Counted from the first letter of the stretch, positions 1 through 9,328 are shown. The stretch is DNA of 64,000 nucleotides from Psychroflexus salarius (GCF_900129035.1 NZ_FQTW01000003.1:1-64000); one strand, 5' to 3'. The notes: generated by a model from the sequence alone, not told the origin. Numbers and translations are program-made.

Positions 1-263
1 TCTTCTGAATAAATCTTTCGGGGCCCTAAACGCTTTCCGCTTTTTATCATCTTTAAAATGGGTTTAAAACGGTCAACCTATATCAGGGAGTGACAGTTTC
101 ATAATAGTTAGGTTTGATTATTTGTTAAATATATGAAAAATTTATAACAAAACCTTTAAAAATAAATTTTTTGACTAGCCATTTTTGAAGCCTATTAACA
201 AAATATGCGGTGTAAAGGTCTTTTTCAAGTATGTTTCTATAAAAGCATCTGAGCTGAAGCAAC

Positions 264-866
264 TTACTTCTCTTCTTTAGGAAACGCCTTTTTATTAAAG
301 ACTAATAATAACCCAAAGCCGGTGCTAATGGCGGTGTCGGCAATGTTAAATACAGGCTCAAAAAACACAAAACGCTCGCCACCCCAAATCGGTAACCATT
401 CGGGTAATATACCGTCGTATAATGGAAAATACAGCATATCGACCACGTTGCCTTTCAGCCATTCGCCATACGGTTGTTCAGCAAATAAAGTAGCAACCTG
501 ACCATAACTGCCGTCAAAAACAACACCGTAAAACACCGAATCGATAATATTACCCAAGGCGCCAGCAAAGATTAAAGCAATGGCCCAAGCTAAGACTTTT
601 GGCTTATTTTTTTTAATTACATCTAATAGCCAGTAGCCAATAGCGACAATGGCAAATAAGCGAAACACGGTGAGGATAATTTTACCATAGCTACCAGGTA
701 TTTTTGCGCCCCAAGCCATGCCTTCATTTTCGATGAATAAGATTTTAAACCAAGAAAAGACTTCAACCGATTCGCCTAACCTAAAACTGGTTTTAATGTA
801 AATTTTAGACAATTGATCTATAATTAGAATAATGGCAATAATTAGGCTGGCTTTCTTTAAATTCAT
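264..866 (-). CDS. lspA: Lipoprotein signal peptidase (signal peptidase II)
   Basis: This inner-membrane aspartyl protease removes the signal peptide of prolipoproteins after lipidation. The 200-residue protein has the expected hydrophobic helices at about residues 5-22, 60-83 and 92-110, plus a C-terminal one. The catalytic Asp motifs are visible as NVVDM near residue 140 and FNIADTAIS near residue 175. It is longer than the E. coli enzyme (about 165 residues) because of an insert between the last helices, as is usual in Bacteroidota. A -7 box (CAAATGTA on the plus strand, 888-895) lies just upstream of the ATG. Many lipoproteins in this window depend on this enzyme. Confidence 0.95.
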   Translation of the reverse strand: MNLKKASLIIAIILIIDQLSKIYIKTSFRLGESVEVFSWFKILFIENEGMAWGAKIPGSYGKIILTVFRLFAIVAIGYWLLDVIKKNKPKVLAWAIALIFAGALGNIIDSVFYGVVFDGSYGQVATLFAEQPYGEWLKGNVVDMLYFPLYDGILPEWLPIWGGERFVFFEPVFNIADTAISTGFGLLLVFNKKAFPKEEK

Positions 867-887
867 CGGTTAAAAAATTGTAAGTTA

Positions 888-895
888 CAAATGTA
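888..895 (-). promoter_or_regulatory. lspA promoter -7 box (TAnnTTTG)
   Basis: The minus strand reads TACATTTG, an exact match to the Bacteroidota -7 consensus, 21 bases before the lspA start codon. I see no clear TTG at the -33 position. Confidence 0.5.
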
Positions 896-924
896 ATTTA
901 ATATTTTATTTTTTAGTCGCCGTG

Positions 925-1872
925 CTAAACTTCATTACTAAAATGTGCGGCAACCTTGTCTACAATAGTTTTGGCAAGTTTATAATTGCTTTCTTGCGTC
1001 CAACCAGCAATGTGTGGTGTTAAAATTACATTTTTAGCTTTCGTTAAATAGTTAAATTCGGCTGGTAAATTCTTTTGAGTAAAAAAGTCTTCAAAAGACG
1101 ATTTTTCAAATTCTAAGACATCTAAACCTGCGCCTAAAATCTTCCCGGATTTTAAAGCTTCAACCAAATCTTTAGTGACAACAGATTTCCCTCTTGCGGT
1201 GTTGATAAGCCAAAAATTCTTTTTAAATCTCGAAATAAATTCAGCATTGACCATCTTTTCAGTGAGCTCAGTCAATGGCGTATGCAAACTCAACACATCT
1301 ACATTTTCTTGTAAAGTTTGGAGGTCGACTTGTGTGGCATTCTCATCTGCAATGTTTTCTTTTATATCATAAAACAACACTTCACAGTCGAAGCCGCGAA
1401 GAACTTTCGCAAAGGCTTTTCCCATATTGCCGTAACCAATCAGGCCGATGGTTTTTCCTTCAATTTCAAGACCACGGTTTGCTTCGCGTTGCCACAATCC
1501 TGATTGTACCTCAACATGAGCCGTATGTAATTTATTAAACAAACTTAACAACAAACCCAAAGCATGCTCGCCAACGGCATTGCGGTTACCTTCCGGCGCA
1601 TTAAAGCAAGTGATGCCCATTTTTTTTGCTACTGAAAGATCGATGTTTTCTAAACCTGCACCAACACGGCCGATAAATTTAAGTTGAGTGGCTTTTTGTA
1701 AAAAAGTAGCATCTAAAGGAAAGCGACTGCGAATAATCAAGCCTTGATAATCTTGGATTTTGGCTTCAATGGCGGTTTTTGAACTGTTATAATCCATGTG
1801 ATTTTCAAAACCGAGTTGGGCTAAACCTTCAGCTAATGCAGGATGATTTTGATCGAGATGTAAAACTTTCAT
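925..1872 (-). CDS. D-2-hydroxyacid dehydrogenase (phosphoglycerate dehydrogenase-like)
   Basis: This NAD-dependent dehydrogenase of the D-isomer 2-hydroxyacid family has a Rossmann glycine motif GLIGYGNMG near residue 144. The catalytic Arg is in NTARG near residue 227, and the catalytic His is in LTPHIAGW near residue 290. At 315 residues it is the short form without a C-terminal ACT domain, so the substrate (3-phosphoglycerate or another 2-hydroxyacid) cannot be fixed from sequence. I start at the ATG at 1872; the codon one position earlier is TTG. A -7 box TATATTTG lies at 1887-1894. It follows lspA in the opposite reading order, 58 bases apart on the same strand, with no terminator seen between them. 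Confidence 0.85.
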   Translation of the reverse strand: MKVLHLDQNHPALAEGLAQLGFENHMDYNSSKTAIEAKIQDYQGLIIRSRFPLDATFLQKATQLKFIGRVGAGLENIDLSVAKKMGITCFNAPEGNRNAVGEHALGLLLSLFNKLHTAHVEVQSGLWQREANRGLEIEGKTIGLIGYGNMGKAFAKVLRGFDCEVLFYDIKENIADENATQVDLQTLQENVDVLSLHTPLTELTEKMVNAEFISRFKKNFWLINTARGKSVVTKDLVEALKSGKILGAGLDVLEFEKSSFEDFFTQKNLPAEFNYLTKAKNVILTPHIAGWTQESNYKLAKTIVDKVAAHFSNEV

Positions 1873-1886
1873 CAATATGTTTTAAG

Positions 1887-1894
1887 CAAATATA
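1887..1894 (-). promoter_or_regulatory. -7 box for the D-2-hydroxyacid dehydrogenase gene
   Basis: The minus strand reads TATATTTG, matching TAnnTTTG, 14 bases upstream of the ATG at 1872. Confidence 0.5.
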
Positions 1895-1975
1895 AAAGCT
1901 TTGTTGTTGAAAAGGTTTTAAATGAAAAAAATCCATCAAATTAATGATAGATTTTTATAGTAAAATTTCTTGTGT

Positions 1976-2059
1976 TTACTTAATAATCATTTTCTTGGTG
2001 ATAATCTCACTACTACCACTTACCAAACTTTATAAATAAATCCCTGGTTCAAAATCAGC
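1976..2059 (-). pseudogene. Remnant of a T9SS type A sorting domain C-terminus
   Basis: Translated on the minus strand, this stretch gives ADFEPGIYL, an in-frame TAA, then SLVSGSSEIITKKMIIK and a final stop. The pattern GIYxxxLxxGxxxxxKKxIxK is the last strand pair of the Por-secretion sorting domain that ends many Bacteroidota secreted proteins. A stop codon interrupts it (plus-strand 2030-2032) and another stop lies directly upstream (2060-2062), so it cannot be expressed as a protein. It is probably the 3' scar of a lost secreted-protein gene that once faced the hydroxyacid dehydrogenase gene. Confidence 0.6.
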
Positions 2060-2095
2060 TTATGAAATTAATTAAATTAATTATATTTGATTAAC

Positions 2096-4432
2096 ATGAG
2101 TCATAATTATTTCACATATTTTTATTTGTCTTTTTCATTTCTAATAGTCTTAAATATTAATGCTCAAGTACCCACAACTGTTCCACTTGAACTCAGAGCT
2201 CAATTTAATGGACAATATGATTATGTCGTTATTGGTAATACATTAAATGAATTTGATAATTTATCTTCTCCACCTCCACCCTGTCAAATGCTTTCCCAAT
2301 CATCTGCAGAATTATCACTTGAGCCTAATCAAAGCATAGTGGCTGCTTATTTATATTGGTCGGGTATCGGAGATGGTTTGTTTGATCCAGAAATTCAATT
2401 AAATGGGCAATCATTATTTGCAGACGAGATAAATGTTGTAGATCCACAACAGTTTAGTTTTAATTTTTACTACGGAAGCTTTAAAAATGTAACAAATCAA
2501 ATAACATTAACTGGTAATGGAATATATACTTTTGATGATCTTGAATTGAACAATATAATAACTGAATACTGTGCTAACGGCATATATTTTAGTGGTTGGT
2601 CATTATTAGTCATTTATCAAGATTCTACTTTACCCACACAACAGATTAATATTTATGATGGTTTAGCTTCTGTTTATGGTTATGAAGATAATGCCTTTAG
2701 TGACATTAGTATAAATAATCTTAATATAGTGAATACTCAAAATGCAAGATTAGCATACTTAGCATGGAATGGAAGCCCTAATATATTTTTTAACGAAAGT
2801 ATTTCTTTTAATGGCAATTTATTAAGCAACCCGCTTTTAAATCCTGTTGACAATCCCTTTAACGGCACTAACTCTTATACGGGAGCTACAGATTTATGGA
2901 ACATGGATTTAGATGTGTTTGATATTTCTAATTTTATAGCTGTTGGAGATACAGATGCAACTTTGACATTTACGTCTGTACCAGAACGTTTTATTCAAAA
3001 TGTGGTGACTGTGACCCGCTCAGAATTGCCTGATGCCACGGTACAATTAACTAACTTTTCGGGTATAGGTAATTGTAATGCGCAAAGTCTTAGCTTTGAA
3101 GCGACTGTTTATAATCTTAATTCCAGCGACCTTTTACCAGCCAATACGCCCGTTTCTGTTTTTGTGCTGGATGACAATAATGAAGAAGTATTTTTAGACA
3201 CTTTTTTTACCCAAAATATCATTCCTGTTAACGGTTCTGAAACTCAGTTTTTAACGCTTGATATTCCTCCACAAATCCCAAATAACACAACTTTAATCCT
3301 AAAAGCAAATACGCTTGAAGATGACTCACAACCTATTAATGAAGCTAATGTTTTAAACAATAATTTTAGTGCTGACCTTATTATGCCACAAAGCCCAACA
3401 ATTAACGATCAGCCTTTAACGGTCAATCTCTGTGATGATGTCAGTAATGGTATTTTTATTAATCTCACTGAGTTCGATAGCGATATAAAGATCAATCCTG
3501 AGCATGATGTGGTTTATTATCAAAGTCAAACTGATTTTGATAACAACTTGCCAATTAACCAACCCAATAATTTTTTAATCGATGCCAACACCACTCAAGT
3601 GATCGCTGAAGTAGTTGATCCAGTCTCTGGTTGCGCTTCTACTACGCAAACTATCATCACAATACAGGTAGCAAACATACCTATTATTGATTTTTACCAA
3701 GGTGAAGATTTAGTCATTTGTGTAGATTTTTTAACCAACACCATTATCAGTGCGCCCATACTCAACACCCAACTGAATGAAACTGATTATACATTTGAAT
3801 GGTTTTTAGATGGTAACATTTTAAACTTTACAGGAAGCAGCCTTCAAGTGCAAGAAGCTGGATTCTATGAAGTTATCGTGACCGAGATTACAACCAATTG
3901 CCAAACCAGTTATGTAGCAGAAGTGATTGAAAGTTCAATTCCTGATTTTGAAGTTAATGTGATAGGTCAAAATTTTAATCAGAATAACAGCATCGAAATT
4001 ACAAATATTCAAGGTGTTGGTGACTTTGAGTTTTCCGTCAATAGTCAAAATTGGCAAAGTTATCAAGGTGAAAGCCAGCTAATTTTTTCAAACTTACCTG
4101 GTGGCGAAATTCAAGTCATTGGCAGAAGTTTAGCCGGTTGTGGTCAAAACATCAAAAGCGTTTTACTATTAAATTATCCTGAGTTTTTTACTCCTAATAA
4201 CGACGGATTTAATGATACTTGGTCGATTACAAATTTGCCCGATGCAAAAGTGTTTATTTTTGATCGTTATGGAAAACTTCTAAAAAAACTCGACTCCAGT
4301 AATAATACTTGGGACGGCACTTTTAATGGTAAAGCAATGCCAGCTAATGATTATTGGTTTATCCTAAACTATAAAGACCTTAAAACGGGTGAACCAAAAC
4401 GTTTTAAAGCTAATTTTACGCTGAAAAGATAA
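2096..4432 (+). CDS. Secreted protein with gliding motility-associated C-terminal domain (T9SS type B)
   Basis: This 778-residue secreted protein starts at the ATG at 2096 (a TTG three codons earlier is less likely). It has an N-terminal signal peptide ending in NINAQ. The body is Asn/Asp/Ser-rich beta-sandwich sequence. An early part with DxLxxY- and LYWSG-type motifs resembles the DUF3344-like front of flavobacterial adhesins, and Ig-like segments follow from about residue 450. The last 85 residues, from FFTPNNDGFNDTW to the end, are a clear CHU_C domain, the type B signal for T9SS export linked to PorP/SprF-like proteins. No enzymatic motif is visible. A cell-surface or adhesive role is an inference. 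Confidence 0.85.
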   Translation: MSHNYFTYFYLSFSFLIVLNINAQVPTTVPLELRAQFNGQYDYVVIGNTLNEFDNLSSPPPPCQMLSQSSAELSLEPNQSIVAAYLYWSGIGDGLFDPEIQLNGQSLFADEINVVDPQQFSFNFYYGSFKNVTNQITLTGNGIYTFDDLELNNIITEYCANGIYFSGWSLLVIYQDSTLPTQQINIYDGLASVYGYEDNAFSDISINNLNIVNTQNARLAYLAWNGSPNIFFNESISFNGNLLSNPLLNPVDNPFNGTNSYTGATDLWNMDLDVFDISNFIAVGDTDATLTFTSVPERFIQNVVTVTRSELPDATVQLTNFSGIGNCNAQSLSFEATVYNLNSSDLLPANTPVSVFVLDDNNEEVFLDTFFTQNIIPVNGSETQFLTLDIPPQIPNNTTLILKANTLEDDSQPINEANVLNNNFSADLIMPQSPTINDQPLTVNLCDDVSNGIFINLTEFDSDIKINPEHDVVYYQSQTDFDNNLPINQPNNFLIDANTTQVIAEVVDPVSGCASTTQTIITIQVANIPIIDFYQGEDLVICVDFLTNTIISAPILNTQLNETDYTFEWFLDGNILNFTGSSLQVQEAGFYEVIVTEITTNCQTSYVAEVIESSIPDFEVNVIGQNFNQNNSIEITNIQGVGDFEFSVNSQNWQSYQGESQLIFSNLPGGEIQVIGRSLAGCGQNIKSVLLLNYPEFFTPNNDGFNDTWSITNLPDAKVFIFDRYGKLLKKLDSSNNTWDGTFNGKAMPANDYWFILNYKDLKTGEPKRFKANFTLKR

Positions 4433-4491
4433 AAAGGATTTAACTATTAAAAACAGGTAATCATTAGCACAATGATGATACTTGTTTAGAC

Positions 4492-4521
4492 TTGATTTTT
4501 AGCGAAATCTACGTATCTTTG
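4492..4521 (+). promoter_or_regulatory. lysS promoter
   Basis: TTG at 4492-4494, a 19-base spacer and TATCTTTG at 4514-4521 match the Bacteroidota -33/-7 promoter exactly. The lysS ATG follows 20 bases after the -7 box. Confidence 0.7.
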
Positions 4522-4541
4522 CGCCCTAAATTTGAGACGAC

Positions 4542-6233
4542 ATGCCATTAACAGAACAAGAACAGATTAGACGTGATAAACTAACTAAACTTCGCGAATT
4601 AGGGATTAATCCTTATCCTGCAGAAGAGTTTAAGTTATCGCACACATCTCAACAGATTAAATCTAATTTTAAAGAAGGTGAATCTGTAATTGTCGCTGGC
4701 CGACTCATGTCACGTCGTATTCAAGGTAAAGCCTCATTTGCAGAGCTACAAGACAGCGAAGGTCGCATTCAAGTTTACTTTAACCGAGACGAAATTTGCC
4801 CAGGTGAAGACAAAAGCTTGTATAACGATGTTTACAAAAAACTACTGGATATTGGTGACTTTATTGGGATTGAAGGCGAATTATTCACTACGCAAGTGGG
4901 CGAAAAAACCATTATGGTGAAAACCTTTAGCTTACTTAGCAAAGCTTTAAAACCTTTACCACTCCCAAAAGTTGATAAAGATGGTAACGAGTATGATGGC
5001 TTTCATGATCCAGAGCAACGCTACCGCCAACGCTATGCCGACTTAGTGGTCAACCCTAAAGTTAAAGAGGTTTTTGTCAAGCGTACCAAATTATTTAATG
5101 CCATGCGTTCATTTTTTAACGAACGTGATTATATGGAAGTCGAAACGCCTATTTTACAGTCGATTGCTGGTGGCGCCGCTGCAAGGCCTTTTGTAACACA
5201 CCACAACGCCTTAGACATTCCTTTATATTTAAGAATTGCGAATGAATTATATCTGAAAAGATTAATTGTTGGTGGCTTTGATGGCATTTATGAATTCTCA
5301 AAAAACTTCAGAAATGAAGGTATGGACCGCACTCATAATCCAGAATTCACGGCTATGGAAATTTATGTATCCTACAAAGATTACAACTGGATGATGAATT
5401 TCACCGAGCAATTATTAGAACATTGCGCCTTAGCAGTAAATGGCACAACTGAAGCGCAGTTTAAAGAACATCATGTCGACTTTAAAGCGCCATACAAACG
5501 CATTACCATGACTGATGCGATTAAAGAATATACAGGTTTTGATATCACTGGAAAAAGCGAAGCCGAACTTCGTGAAGCCGCTTTAAATCTAGATATTGAA
5601 GTTGATGATACGATGGGAAAAGGTAAATTGATTGATGAAATTTTTGGTGAAAAATGTGAGCCTAATTTCATACAACCTACTTTTATCACCGATTACCCTA
5701 AAGAAATGAGTCCGCTGTGTAAAGAACACCGCGACAATCCAGGGTTAACTGAACGTTTTGAGCTCATGGTTTGCGGTAAAGAAATTGCCAATGCCTATTC
5801 TGAGTTGAACGACCCAATCGACCAGCGCGAACGTTTTGAAGAGCAACTAAAACTGGCTAAAAAAGGTGATGATGAAGCTAGTGAATTTATAGATGAAGAC
5901 TTTTTAAGAGCTTTAGAATATGGCATGCCTCCAACTTCTGGACTTGGTATTGGCATCGATCGATTAATTATGTTTCTCACCAACAATCCATCGATACAAG
6001 AAGTCTTGTTTTTCCCACAAATGAAGCCTGAGCAGAAAAAAGTTGAGCTTAACGACGAGGAAAAAGAAGTGATGTCTTTACTTCAAAAGGAATCGCCACA
6101 AGACCTCAACAAACTTAAAGAAGCCTCTGGTTTAAGCAACAAGAAATGGGATAAGACCACTAAATCTCTACGAAAAAAAGCCCTAATTAAGATTGAAAAA
6201 ACCGAAGAAGTTTTACGCGTAAGTTTGGCTTAA
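4542..6233 (+). CDS. lysS: Lysyl-tRNA synthetase, class II
   Basis: This enzyme charges tRNA-Lys with lysine. An N-terminal OB-fold anticodon-binding domain (about residues 50-150) precedes the class II catalytic core. Motif 2 is FRNEGMDRTHNPEFT (about residue 259), and motif 3 is GLGIGIDRLIMF (about residue 468). The protein has 563 residues against about 505 in E. coli. The extra 65 residues at the C-terminus (from about 500) are Lys/Glu-rich with a helix-turn-helix look and are common in Bacteroidota LysRS. A strong consensus promoter precedes it. Its stop overlaps that of the convergent recO by four bases. Confidence 0.97.
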   Translation: MPLTEQEQIRRDKLTKLRELGINPYPAEEFKLSHTSQQIKSNFKEGESVIVAGRLMSRRIQGKASFAELQDSEGRIQVYFNRDEICPGEDKSLYNDVYKKLLDIGDFIGIEGELFTTQVGEKTIMVKTFSLLSKALKPLPLPKVDKDGNEYDGFHDPEQRYRQRYADLVVNPKVKEVFVKRTKLFNAMRSFFNERDYMEVETPILQSIAGGAAARPFVTHHNALDIPLYLRIANELYLKRLIVGGFDGIYEFSKNFRNEGMDRTHNPEFTAMEIYVSYKDYNWMMNFTEQLLEHCALAVNGTTEAQFKEHHVDFKAPYKRITMTDAIKEYTGFDITGKSEAELREAALNLDIEVDDTMGKGKLIDEIFGEKCEPNFIQPTFITDYPKEMSPLCKEHRDNPGLTERFELMVCGKEIANAYSELNDPIDQRERFEEQLKLAKKGDDEASEFIDEDFLRALEYGMPPTSGLGIGIDRLIMFLTNNPSIQEVLFFPQMKPEQKKVELNDEEKEVMSLLQKESPQDLNKLKEASGLSNKKWDKTTKSLRKKALIKIEKTEEVLRVSLA

Positions 6234-6946
6234 GCAAAGACTTGTTCTAGAATCGCTTTTGATTTAGGAATGCGAAATCCATCTAAGTGAATTTCGTAAT
6301 AATACAGTAGCATATCTAAAAAATCTTGACGCTTTTTTTGGTGAAGATGAAGTGGTTGAAACAAATCTGAAGAATTTAAGCACTGTTCTAAAATTTGAAC
6401 ATTGCTGCCACTAATACAGTATTTAGATAATTCTTCAGATTGAAATGCACCTTCTATTAGGTTGAAGTAAGCATAGCCATTAGGATTAATTTCAGGGTAA
6501 AAGCCTAGAAATCGTGTTAGCTCGACCAAAAATTGTAAATGGAAATCGGCATAGGTAGTGGCTTGGTCCAAGTCTTGAAGACTGCTTTCTAAAAATTGAT
6601 ACAATGCAAGATTCTGTTCTTCTTCTTGTATGCTCAACTTCAATACTTCAGCTAAAAACATACACATGGTCGATTTGTAGATATTCTGCTGAAGGTTTTG
6701 AAGCGAAATGTGAGTTTTAGCTTCTTTAATAAATTGCATCGATTTGTTATCACGATAGGTAAAATCTAGTGCTAAACAAGATAAAAGCTGAAATTGAGAT
6801 GACTTCAGCTTGGCACGTTTGGCTTTGCGAATTCCTTTTAAAAAGAAACTAATCACGCCTTTTTCTTTGGTAAATATGCTCACGATTAAATCGGCTTCGC
6901 TGTACTTAACCGTGGATAAAACAAGACCTGTGGTTTTAATTTGCAT
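6230..6946 (-). CDS. recO: DNA repair protein RecO
   Basis: RecO acts with RecF and RecR to load RecA at SSB-coated gaps. The protein has 238 residues, the normal family length. Its N-terminal OB fold carries the signature TTGLVLSTVKYSEADLIV and the following KGVISFF strand, and an alpha-helical remainder follows. The start ATG overlaps the porZ stop codon by one base (TAATG), so the two genes are probably co-transcribed and translationally coupled. Confidence 0.92.
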   Translation of the reverse strand: MQIKTTGLVLSTVKYSEADLIVSIFTKEKGVISFFLKGIRKAKRAKLKSSQFQLLSCLALDFTYRDNKSMQFIKEAKTHISLQNLQQNIYKSTMCMFLAEVLKLSIQEEEQNLALYQFLESSLQDLDQATTYADFHLQFLVELTRFLGFYPEINPNGYAYFNLIEGAFQSEELSKYCISGSNVQILEQCLNSSDLFQPLHLHQKKRQDFLDMLLYYYEIHLDGFRIPKSKAILEQVFA

Positions 6947-7752
6947 TAGCGAATAATCATGATTTTGGCCACCTTGGTTTCAACTTGGTCAGCGCCAGTA
7001 ATAAGTACTAAATAAACACCTGAAGCTACCTTGTGCCGTCCAAAAGCCGTCGTATCCCATTGAATGGTGCCGCCATTAACAGTTTCTTCGTAAACCAAAT
7101 TACCTGAAATATCTGTAATCTTAACATTAGCATCATCCATTAAACCATCAATAGTTACCAAGCCATTATATCCAGGCCGAACTGGATTAGGAAATACACG
7201 GACGTTTTCTAAATCTTCATTGCTACCCGTTATATTGGTATTGTAAGACACCAAGCCTTGTGTGGTTCCAAAATAAACAACGCCTGTGTCTTGATCAACA
7301 CTTACCGAACGCACTGAGTTTGTAGGCAAAGGCGAATTATCTTCTGTAAAAATATTGAGCACCTCTTGACCATTTGCCGAGACCTGAACCACACCAGAAT
7401 CGGCTGTGGCAATCCACTTATTATTTGCGCCATCAATGGCAATGTCGGTTATAAACTGCTCGAATAACAACTCTTGAGCGAGACCATCAACATCTTCAAT
7501 AATGATAGGTGCTACTGTAACAAAAGGATCTTCTTCAAAAATACCAGCTGGCGAAAAAGCGACCCTTAAACCCACATTAGTCCCAATCCATAAACGATTA
7601 TTTTGGTCAAACTCTAAGGCTGTGATTGATGGGTTTTCATTAAAAGCATCTGGAAAATCGACACCATCAATATTAGAGTTTATGGCGCCTGATTTTCCAG
7701 TAGCCGCTTCAAAAGCAATAACACCTGTTTTTAAACGAGGCAAAATAAGCAT
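6946..7752 (-). CDS. porZ: PorZ, C-terminal part after the frameshift
   Basis: This is the 3' portion of a gene whose reading frame breaks in an A5 run (plus-strand T run 7728-7732). It encodes the end of the beta-propeller (repeats such as NRLWIGTNVGL and NKWIATADSGVVQV). A type A sorting-like C-terminal domain runs from FPNPVRPGYNG to AKIMIIR. Together with the upstream part it forms a protein of about 766 residues, close to PorZ of the type IX secretion system (about 780). PorZ is a surface component that helps the PorU sortase process and attach cargo. If the shift is genuine, this fragment would need internal initiation and would lack a signal peptide. Confidence 0.8.
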   Translation of the reverse strand: MLILPRLKTGVIAFEAATGKSGAINSNIDGVDFPDAFNENPSITALEFDQNNRLWIGTNVGLRVAFSPAGIFEEDPFVTVAPIIIEDVDGLAQELLFEQFITDIAIDGANNKWIATADSGVVQVSANGQEVLNIFTEDNSPLPTNSVRSVSVDQDTGVVYFGTTQGLVSYNTNITGSNEDLENVRVFPNPVRPGYNGLVTIDGLMDDANVKITDISGNLVYEETVNGGTIQWDTTAFGRHKVASGVYLVLITGADQVETKVAKIMIIR

Positions 7753-9244
7753 TACCTTGACGGTCTACGGCTATTTTACTGCTAGCTTCATTTGTGGCAG
7801 TTACAAAACTTTCAGAAGTGTCTAGCCCTTGAATAGTTCCTGAACTTGAAAGTTGTTTAAGCGGAAATTCAGATAATGAATTGGTAAAATACAAATCACC
7901 TTGATTATTAAAGGCAGATGCACCAATGCGATTATCATTAATATTTGAAGGCACACCTTGGATATTTGAGTTTGAAGCTTGATAGTGATTAACGACAACA
8001 TCATCTTCAATTTCAAGTAGACCATCAAAATAACTGCTTAAAAAAACCCGATTGAAGTTTTGAGGATCGTAAGTGATATCAGAAAGTTCACGGGTTTGGT
8101 CTAAATCTTCAAAACTTAAATTAAACCATTCTCCGTTTCTAAAATGACTTGCACCACGAGATGTTAGAGGAAATGGGTTAAAAAACTGGGTATATTCGCC
8201 ATAAACACACCAAATATGCCCAGGTTGCACTTCTACACTAAAAACCTTATTTGATAAAGGTCCGTCTGGTGTAATGTTAACAAAATCAGTTTGATTTTGA
8301 TCGGAAATTTTTAAGACGCCTAAATTACGGTCGGCTAGGTACAAACCGTTATTTAAGCTTACGGCAGTGTTTAAATCAAGGTTGGTTTCAGGCAGGTCAC
8401 TTACAAAGAACTGCAGGTTAAAATTAGCATCGTAAACTTCAACTTGGCCTGGAAAGCAAAGCACGATTTGGTTTTGTTCGGCTCTAAAGTCTCTAACTTC
8501 TTGCGGAAAAGCTTCAACTAAACTCAAATTAGTTCCGCTTAATTCAAACAAACGATTATCAAAACGCATGGCGAAAAGCTGTGTTTCAGTCGCTTGGATT
8601 TGTTTCCAACTGCCTGAACCTAAACTTTGCCACTCATTAAAATCGACTAAGTCAGGGTTGTTAACAGCTGCATACCTGATTCCGCCTGTGGTTGAAGCAG
8701 CATAAATTGTGTTATTAAAGACTTGTGTCTGGTTAATTTGTAGTTGAGCAGCATTATTTCCGATAAAAAAGGAGTCGCCAAACTCTAAGTTTTCTAAATT
8801 GTAAACGGCTATGCCAAAATCGGTTGAAATATAGAGCTTATTTTCATATTCAAAAAAATGGTTAATGCGCTTTTGGCTGGGTGAAATACTTACTTTGTTG
8901 AGAATATCAACTACAGAAAAGACATTTTGATTATTATCCATCACTAATTGAATGAGTCCAGATTCGTAACCTAAAACCGTTAATTGAAAGCTATTAGAGT
9001 GATAAATAGCTGAAATTTTTTCGCCAGATAAACCGTTAATAGTTGAAGTGGTTTCGGTAAAAGTATTAATGGTGTTATAAGTGAAGTAAGCGTTCTCGGC
9101 CGCAGCATAAATATTTTGTGGTGAAGTACTTAGCCCAGAGGCATTGAAGTATGAAAAATGCCCTTCCCAATTTTGATTAAATTCTTGTGCATTGCTATAG
9201 CTAAAAGTAAAAATACAGCAAATAAAATAGAGGTTTAACTTCAT
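7709..9244 (-). CDS. porZ: PorZ, N-terminal part before the frameshift
   Basis: This is the 5' portion of porZ. It has a signal peptide (about residues 1-19, ending SYSNAQ) and then beta-propeller repeats of the two-component-regulator-propeller type. Examples are NIYAAAENAYFTYN at the start and GIRYAAV in the middle. The frame runs past SSKIAVDRQGNAYFASFKN and then ends in about five unrelated residues. Removing one base restores the join FKxGVIAFEA with the next frame. It lies upstream of recO and downstream of the gdhA terminator. A sequencing or assembly error in the homopolymer is as likely as a real mutation. Confidence 0.8.
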   Translation of the reverse strand: MKLNLYFICCIFTFSYSNAQEFNQNWEGHFSYFNASGLSTSPQNIYAAAENAYFTYNTINTFTETTSTINGLSGEKISAIYHSNSFQLTVLGYESGLIQLVMDNNQNVFSVVDILNKVSISPSQKRINHFFEYENKLYISTDFGIAVYNLENLEFGDSFFIGNNAAQLQINQTQVFNNTIYAASTTGGIRYAAVNNPDLVDFNEWQSLGSGSWKQIQATETQLFAMRFDNRLFELSGTNLSLVEAFPQEVRDFRAEQNQIVLCFPGQVEVYDANFNLQFFVSDLPETNLDLNTAVSLNNGLYLADRNLGVLKISDQNQTDFVNITPDGPLSNKVFSVEVQPGHIWCVYGEYTQFFNPFPLTSRGASHFRNGEWFNLSFEDLDQTRELSDITYDPQNFNRVFLSSYFDGLLEIEDDVVVNHYQASNSNIQGVPSNINDNRIGASAFNNQGDLYFTNSLSEFPLKQLSSSGTIQGLDTSESFVTATNEASSKIAVDRQGNAYFASFKNRCYCF

Positions 9245-9277
9245 ACTTAATTAACTTAAAAAGTGTACAAATATTAT

Positions 9278-9308
9278 AAAAAAAGCCCGACCAAAGTCGA
9301 GCTTTTTT
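9278..9308 (-). terminator. Terminator after gdhA
   Basis: AAAAAAGCCCGAC, a four-base loop and GTCGAGCTTTTTT form a 13-bp stem with one mismatch. On the minus strand it ends in a run of T, directly after the gdhA stop. Confidence 0.75.
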
Positions 9309-9328
9309 AAATTTATACTATTGTGAAA

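Noticed and set aside
1-263. Possible coding ends at the window edge: a minus-strand frame from an ATG at 50 (MIKSGKRLGPRK...) and a plus-strand frame ending at 67.
   Set aside because: Both are too short, neither resembles a family I know, and no -7 box stands in the right place. I see nothing else supported in 1-263.
4433-4541. T-box, riboswitch or leader-peptide control of lysS, serS or trpS.
   Set aside because: All three have short leaders after consensus promoters, with no amino-acid codon runs and no terminator hairpins before the start codon.
7720-7740. Programmed ribosomal frameshifting as the explanation of the porZ break.
   Set aside because: The needed shift is +1 and the site lacks a recognisable +1 signal (slow codon plus upstream Shine-Dalgarno-like stimulator). 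A one-base homopolymer insertion is simpler.
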